A stretch of 10,621 bases of DNA from Verrucomicrobiota bacterium (GTDB lineage Bacteria; Verrucomicrobiota; Verrucomicrobiia; Limisphaerales; JAEYXS01). The notes under the pieces are model-generated. The model was not told the origin of the DNA. It searched no databases and saw only the letters and a program-made list of their open reading frames with translations. Position 1 is the first letter of the stretch. Every line of letters starts with the position of its first letter. Shown piece by piece: positions 6,380-10,621 of the stretch. Both the position numbers and the translations under genes were made by a program. The stretch lies in contig JAJNBN010000267.1 in NCBI GenBank assembly GCA_021156225.1, positions 1 through 10,621 on the forward strand. Reading direction: 5' to 3'.

Positions 6380-6424
6380 CATGCGAAATAGAGCGCGAAC
6401 CACAACCTTTCGCGTCATCGCATG
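6380..6424 (+). promoter_or_regulatory. Nested inverted repeat covering the glpK start codon
   Basis: Outer arms CATGCGA (6380-6386) and TCGCATG (6418-6424) are perfect complements, and the second includes the ATG of glpK. Inside them lie CGCGAA (6394-6399) and TTCGCG (6409-6414) around a nine-base loop. In mRNA this could fold over the start codon and lower translation; in DNA it could be an operator. No match to the E. coli GlpR operator is seen. The 114-base gap 6308-6421 must hold the promoters of both divergent genes; I cannot place them with confidence. Confidence 0.35.
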
Positions 6425-7906
6425 AAATACGTCCTCGCTTTGGATCAGGGCACCACCAGTTCGCGCGCCATCGTTTTCGACCAGCGCGGCGCCATCGTCT
6501 CCGTCGCCCAGCAGGAGTTCCGCCAGATCTTTCCGCAACCGGGCTGGGTGGAACATGACCCGCGCGAGATCTGGGCCACGCAATCGAACGTCGCCGCCGA
6601 AGCGATCTTGAAAGCTGGCCTCACCGCCCGTGACATCGCCGCCATCGGCATCACGAACCAGCGCGAGACCACCGTGGTGTGGGACAAAGGTACCGGCAAG
6701 CCCATCCACAACGCCATTGTCTGGCAAGACCGCCGCACCGCCAAAGTTTGCGACCAGTTGAAGAAGCGCAAACTCGCGCCGATGATCAAGAAGAAGACCG
6801 GCCTCGTCGTGGACGCCTATTTCTCCGGCACCAAGCTCCAATGGCTCCTGCAAAATGTTCCCGGTGCGAAAGAGAAGGCCAAGCGCGGCGAACTCGCCTT
6901 CGGCACCATCGATTCCTGGCTCGTCTGGAATCTCACCAGTGGCCGCAAACACATCACCGATGTGAGCAATGCCTCGCGCACCATGCTCTATGACATCCGC
7001 AAAGGCGATTGGGACAATGATCTGCTCAAACTCTTCGGCATCCCGCGTTCCATCTTGCCCGAGGTGCGCAGCAGCAGTGAAGTGTATGGTGAGACTAACC
7101 TGTTCGGCAGCCCCATTCCCATCGCGGGCATCGCGGGTGATCAACAGGCCGCGCTCTTCGGCCAGGTCTGCAATAAACCCGGCATGGTGAAGAACACGTA
7201 TGGCACCGGTTGTTTCATGTTGATGAATACCGGCACCAAACCCATCGCCTCGAAAAACAATCTGCTCACGACTGTCGCGTGGAAAATCGGCAACAAAACG
7301 GAGTACGCGCTGGAAGGCAGCATCTTCATCGCCGGTGCCGTGGTGCAATGGCTGCGTGACGGCCTCGGCATCATCCGCTCCTCCAGTGAAGTCGAAGCTC
7401 TCGCCTCACAGGCTGTCGATAACGGCGGTGTCTATCTCGTGCCCGCCTTCGCCGGACTCGGCGCGCCGCATTGGGATCAATACGCACGCGGCACCATCGT
7501 GGGACTCACGCGTGGTTCCGGTCGCCCCCAGATCGCCCGCGCCGCCCTGGAAGGCATTGCCTATCAAGTGCAGGACGTCTTGCACGCCATGGAAGCGGAC
7601 TCCGGCGTGAAGCTCAAAGAACTCCGCGTGGATGGCGGCGCGTGCGCGAACAACCTGCTCATGCAATTTCAATCCGACATCCTGAAAGTTCCCGTCACCC
7701 GTCCGAAGGTCACGGAGACCACCGCGCTCGGTGCCGCGTATCTCGCGGGTCTCGCCGTTGGCTATTGGAAGAGCGTGAACGACATCGCCTCGCAATGGCA
7801 GGCTGACCGTCGTTTCACCCCCGCAATGAAACCCGCGCAACGCAAGCAACTCCTCACCGGCTGGAACAAAGCCCTCGGCCGCGCCGCCAAGTGGGAAGAA
7901 TCTTGA
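6422..7906 (+). CDS. glpK: Glycerol kinase
   Basis: GlpK phosphorylates glycerol with ATP to sn-glycerol 3-phosphate in the cytoplasm. The 494 residues match the usual length. Visible motifs are the phosphate-binding start LALDQGTTSSRAIVFD (5-20), the glycerol-site ITNQRETTVVWD (77-88) with Arg81-Glu82, NAIVWQDRRT (97-106), DAYFSGTK (131-138) with Tyr132, the catalytic Asp240 in GIAGDQQAALFGQ (236-248), and GLGAPHWDQYARG and VDGGACANNLLMQFQSD in the ATP half. The loop before the catalytic Asp reads YGETNLFGSPIPIAG. It lacks the GGKGGTR element that binds fructose-1,6-bisphosphate in E. coli and the HFYG histidine phosphorylated by HPr in Firmicutes, so neither control is expected. glpD follows 97 bases downstream, making a glycerol-use unit. 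No glpF transporter lies in the window. Confidence 0.97.
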   Translation: MKYVLALDQGTTSSRAIVFDQRGAIVSVAQQEFRQIFPQPGWVEHDPREIWATQSNVAAEAILKAGLTARDIAAIGITNQRETTVVWDKGTGKPIHNAIVWQDRRTAKVCDQLKKRKLAPMIKKKTGLVVDAYFSGTKLQWLLQNVPGAKEKAKRGELAFGTIDSWLVWNLTSGRKHITDVSNASRTMLYDIRKGDWDNDLLKLFGIPRSILPEVRSSSEVYGETNLFGSPIPIAGIAGDQQAALFGQVCNKPGMVKNTYGTGCFMLMNTGTKPIASKNNLLTTVAWKIGNKTEYALEGSIFIAGAVVQWLRDGLGIIRSSSEVEALASQAVDNGGVYLVPAFAGLGAPHWDQYARGTIVGLTRGSGRPQIARAALEGIAYQVQDVLHAMEADSGVKLKELRVDGGACANNLLMQFQSDILKVPVTRPKVTETTALGAAYLAGLAVGYWKSVNDIASQWQADRRFTPAMKPAQRKQLLTGWNKALGRAAKWEES

Positions 7907-7959
7907 TTTACGATTTGAGAAGGACGATTTACGGGCCGGTGTGATAGCTTTGATGCCGT

Positions 7960-8007
7960 ATGTCAAACCGTAAGTCCGTGTCGTCTGTGGTTAAACACGC
8001 CTTGTGA
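7960..8007 (+). CDS. Possible 15-aa leader ORF coupled to glpD
   Basis: An ORF of 15 codons, MSNRKSVSSVVKHAL, fills the gap between glpK and glpD and ends with TGA overlapping the GTG start of glpD as GTGA. A ribosome ending here would be placed exactly on the weak glpD start, so translational coupling is plausible. It is too short for coding statistics. The 97-base gap otherwise shows only the repeated octamer GATTTACG at 7905 and 7926. Confidence 0.3.
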   Translation: MSNRKSVSSVVKHAL

Positions 8008-9563
8008 ACCGCGCCACCCAGCTTGCCCGTCTCGCTGCTGAGCCTAATGACTGGGACATCATCGTCATCGGCGGTGGCGCGACCGGTCTCGGCACCGCAC
8101 TGGATGCCGCGGCACGTGGCTACCGCACGGTGCTGCTGGAGCAGAGTGATTTCGCGAAAGCCACTTCCAGCCGCAGCACGAAACTCATCCACGGCGGCTT
8201 CCGTTATCTGAAGCAGGGGAATGTTTCGCTCGTGCGCGAGTCCTTGCATGAGCGCGGCCTGCTGATGCGCAACGCCCCGCACCTCGTTCATCCGTTACCC
8301 TTCATTGTCCCGGCATATCAATGGTGGGAGAAACCTTACTACGGCCTGGGCCTCACCGTGTACGACAAACTCGCGGGCAGCCTTGGCATCGGCTCCACGC
8401 AGTGGCTTGGCGGTGAGGCAGTGCGGGAAAAATTACCCGGCATCAACGCGCAAGGCTTGCAAGGTGGCATCCAATATTTCGATGGGCAATTCGATGACGC
8501 CCGCCTCGCGCTGGCACTGGCTCAGACAATCCCCTCCTGCGGCGGCATTGCGCTGAACTACGTGCGCGTGGCCAAGCTCATCAAAGAAAAGGACCGTGTA
8601 GTCGGCGTGCTCGCAGAAGATACCGAGACGGGTCGCACGTATGAACTGCGGGCGAAATCCGTCATCAACGCCACGGGCATCTTCACCGATGACATCCGGC
8701 GCATGGACAACTCCTCCGTGCGCCCCATGCTCGCCGTGAGCCAAGGCATCCATCTCGTCCTCGACGCCTCCTTCCTCTCCACCGACGCCGCCCTCATGGT
8801 GCCGAAAACCGATGATGGCCGCATCCTCTTTGTCATTCCCTGGCACGGCAGCTTGCTCCTCGGCACCACGGACACACCGCGTCCCCATGCCGAACTGGAA
8901 CCCAAGCCGTTGGAAGACGAGATCGCTTACCTGCTGGATTACGCCGCGCGCTATCTCGCCCGCAAACCCAAACGGGCGGATGTCCGAAGCGTGTTCACCG
9001 GTCTGCGTCCGCTGGTGAAAGCCGGAGAAAGCTCCATCACCTCAAAACTCGCCCGTGATCACACCATCGTGGTTTCCGATTCCGGCCTTATCACCGTCGC
9101 GGGTGGCAAATGGACCACCTATCGCAAGATGGCCGAGGACACCGTGAACCGAGCGATCGAAGTGGCCCGCCTTGAGCCCAAGCCCTGCCGCACGCGGGAA
9201 CTGCGCCTCCTTGGCAGCATGGCCGATACGAATCCGCGCGAGTGGACCTCCGTCTATGGCAGCCTGGGCTTATCCGTGGACAAGGTCTGCCGCGAATTGC
9301 CGGATGGCATGGAGCGCCTGCACCCGCGTCTTCCCTATCGTGTGGGTGAAGCGCTCTGGGCCGCACGTGATGAACTGGCGCGCACCGTGGAAGACGTCCT
9401 CAGCCGCCGCCTGCGCGCCCTCATGCTGGATGCCGCTGCCGCCGTGGAGATGGCCCCGCGCGTGGCGAGGATCCTGCAACGGGAACTCGGCAAAGATGAG
9501 ACGTGGGCGGAACGGCAAGTGAATGAATTTACCGAACTCGCCAGGCAGTATCAGTTGCGGTAA
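8004..9563 (+). CDS. glpD: FAD-dependent glycerol-3-phosphate dehydrogenase
   Basis: This enzyme oxidises glycerol 3-phosphate to dihydroxyacetone phosphate at the inner membrane and passes electrons to quinone, the step after GlpK. The 519 residues carry an N-terminal FAD dinucleotide-binding fold, DIIVIGGGATGLGTALDAAA (18-37) ending in Glu46 of VLLEQSDFA. The family signature SSRSTKLIHGGFRYLKQ (55-71), INATGIFTDDIRRMD (221-235), LGTTDTPRP (286-294), FTGLRPLV (331-338) and GGKWTTYRKMAE (367-378) follow, then the C-terminal DAO-type helical domain (about 395-515). The INATGxFTDxIRxMD form resembles the Firmicutes/mitochondrial branch more than E. coli GlpD. The start is GTG at 8004, as an in-frame TAA lies at 7992-7994 with no other start between. 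It follows glpK on the same strand; the next gene is convergent, 15 bases away. Confidence 0.96.
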   Translation: MNRATQLARLAAEPNDWDIIVIGGGATGLGTALDAAARGYRTVLLEQSDFAKATSSRSTKLIHGGFRYLKQGNVSLVRESLHERGLLMRNAPHLVHPLPFIVPAYQWWEKPYYGLGLTVYDKLAGSLGIGSTQWLGGEAVREKLPGINAQGLQGGIQYFDGQFDDARLALALAQTIPSCGGIALNYVRVAKLIKEKDRVVGVLAEDTETGRTYELRAKSVINATGIFTDDIRRMDNSSVRPMLAVSQGIHLVLDASFLSTDAALMVPKTDDGRILFVIPWHGSLLLGTTDTPRPHAELEPKPLEDEIAYLLDYAARYLARKPKRADVRSVFTGLRPLVKAGESSITSKLARDHTIVVSDSGLITVAGGKWTTYRKMAEDTVNRAIEVARLEPKPCRTRELRLLGSMADTNPREWTSVYGSLGLSVDKVCRELPDGMERLHPRLPYRVGEALWAARDELARTVEDVLSRRLRALMLDAAAAVEMAPRVARILQRELGKDETWAERQVNEFTELARQYQLR

Positions 9564-9578
9564 CCGAACCAAACCTCG

Positions 9579-10621
9579 TCACGGCCCCCGCAGTTTTTTC
9601 CACAGCTTCAGCAACTTCTCCTGCGCCTCCAGCGGCCACGGCATTTTGCCTTTTTCGATCAGCAGCTTCTCCTGGTTCACGTAGAGCTGTCCCTGAACGC
9701 CCATCACTTGCGCGTAATCTTCCAGCACTTCCACCGGTGTGGCATTCGTGAACCAGCGCGGGTACGTGCCTGCAGGCAGGTTCGGCGTGGAGATGTGCGT
9801 CATGTCGAGTTGCGTGATGCGGCGGATGTATTCTTGCTGTTCGTATTCCTGATCGAACCTCAGCAACGGTGCCCGCACACGGAAGAGATTATCCACCTGC
9901 TGATTCTCCGGCGGCAAACCCGGCAGGCCCGGCAGCCGGATGACCACCCGATGGCCGCTCGAGTATTTCCGCACCCGGATCTTTTTGACGGCAGCCAGTT
10001 CACCTCGCACACCTTGAAGGATCTGGGAGCCCGAACTGCTGCCGCCTGAGGTATCGATCTTCTTCCCGGCGGCGTCCAGATATTCGAGCTCAAAGACCGA
10101 GTGGTTGGCCGTAGGCGAGCTGTGGAAGAGGAAAACACATTCCTTCCGTGACGCCTGTTGCTGAACGGGAGCCGATAACTCGAAGCTGGCCATCGTCGCG
10201 CCCGAACTGGAACTGTAGGAACCGGCGGAGTAGCCGTCGCCTGCAAATATGAGCTGGTAGCGGCAAGGCCCCACTTGGAAGTGACTGCCCGGTTGCGGTG
10301 AGATTTCTTCTTCCGTCACCGGGCCCAGTCCCAAATCCACCATGAATTCCACCGGCGCATAGTGCCAGATATAGGGATGCATGTCGTAGCGGTAACCGTC
10401 CTTGCTTTGCCGGCTGCTCCAGCCCGAGCTGACTGCTTGCTGGCTGCGCGCATCGTATAAGCCTGCTCCCAAGACTTTCCACGGATCACCTCGGATCTCG
10501 AGATCGAAGCTGACGGTGGGACGGTTATCCTGGCAGTCCACCGTGCGATCCCAACGCTCCGGCATGGCCCGCACGACTTCGGCATCGGGCAAAATTTTCA
10601 GGTCAGCATCGTAGAATTGGG
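9579..10621 (-). CDS. Hypothetical protein, 5' end beyond right edge (at least 347 aa)
   Basis: I do not recognise this protein. The frame is open to the window edge (first visible residues QFYDADLKILPDAEVVRAM), so the TTG at 10592 is probably not the start and the gene is 5'-truncated here. The visible part looks like a beta-rich domain (residues from PTVSFDLEIRGDPWKVLGAG through YRYDMHPYIWHYAPVEFMVD), then a Ser/Gly-rich linker (SAGSYSSSSG; GGSSSGS). A Pro-rich turn (RLPGLPGLPPENQQVD) precedes a C-terminal helical tail ending EAQEKLLKLWKKLRGP. VFLFHSSPTANHSVFELEYLDAAGKKI looks like an immunoglobulin-like or jelly-roll strand pair. Low Cys and Ser/Gly linkers would suit an exported or cell-surface protein, but the N terminus is not visible. 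It is convergent with glpD with 15 bases between and no evident terminator. Confidence 0.75.
   Translation of the reverse strand, partial: QFYDADLKILPDAEVVRAMPERWDRTVDCQDNRPTVSFDLEIRGDPWKVLGAGLYDARSQQAVSSGWSSRQSKDGYRYDMHPYIWHYAPVEFMVDLGLGPVTEEEISPQPGSHFQVGPCRYQLIFAGDGYSAGSYSSSSGATMASFELSAPVQQQASRKECVFLFHSSPTANHSVFELEYLDAAGKKIDTSGGSSSGSQILQGVRGELAAVKKIRVRKYSSGHRVVIRLPGLPGLPPENQQVDNLFRVRAPLLRFDQEYEQQEYIRRITQLDMTHISTPNLPAGTYPRWFTNATPVEVLEDYAQVMGVQGQLYVNQEKLLIEKGKMPWPLEAQEKLLKLWKKLRGP

Noticed and set aside
5193..6421. Toxin-antitoxin pair around the RelA/SpoT gene
   Set aside because: No second gene of any credible size lies in the 29 bases after or the 114 bases before it, so a two-gene system is not supported.
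5193..6421. Insertion sequence or flanking repeats bounding the AT-rich gene
   Set aside because: I saw no transposase or integrase, terminal inverted repeats or target-site duplications on either side.
6317..7348. Minus-strand ORF of 343 codons
   Set aside because: Antisense shadow of glpK, biased in the same way as the other shadows.
7905..7933. Direct repeat GATTTACG between glpK and glpD
   Set aside because: Two copies of eight bases 21 bases apart are too short to support a regulatory site.

Overview
The window looks like a chromosomal segment of a Gram-negative, moderately GC-rich bacterium, most likely from the Verrucomicrobiota/Planctomycetota group. This rests on a secreted protein with a PEP-CTERM-like C-terminal anchor, a secreted seven-repeat FG-GAP (VCBS) protein, weak or absent Shine-Dalgarno sites on most genes, and two open reading frames I cannot assign. 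The lineage is inference, not read directly.

Left part (1-1100, minus strand): the N-terminal half of nrdR runs off the left edge. Upstream of it lies a translationally coupled pair of unknown genes, a two-helix membrane protein and a soluble 142-residue protein. A good NrdR-box-like palindrome sits in front of nrdR. Middle left (1244-3285, plus strand): a PEP-CTERM-like exported protein and an exported FG-GAP beta-propeller protein form a short transcription unit closed by a strong intrinsic terminator (3252-3285).

A non-coding stretch (about 3286-3544) holds two perfect hairpins that are also diverged direct repeats, and a 31-codon signal-peptide-like ORF just before yifB/comM, a Mg-chelatase-like AAA+ ATPase. 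The conserved C-terminal tail of this YifB is missing. It is replaced exactly where a 52-codon remnant of a ModC-like ABC ATPase begins (about 5037-5192, another frame, one in-frame stop). Next comes an isolated, clearly AT-richer minus-strand gene for a stand-alone RelA/SpoT-type (p)ppGpp synthetase (5222-6307). Together these mark a recombination hotspot with an imported gene.

Right part (6422-9563, plus strand): glpK and glpD, glycerol kinase and FAD-dependent glycerol-3-phosphate dehydrogenase, convert glycerol to dihydroxyacetone phosphate. glpD is coupled to a 15-codon leader ORF by a GTGA overlap, and the glpK start codon lies in a nested inverted repeat. At the right edge a convergent minus-strand gene for an unknown protein runs out of the window.

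The most interesting places are the yifB/modC-remnant/RelA-SpoT junction, the coordinated loss of all four cysteines from the YifB Cys loop, and the repeat/hairpin region ahead of yifB.
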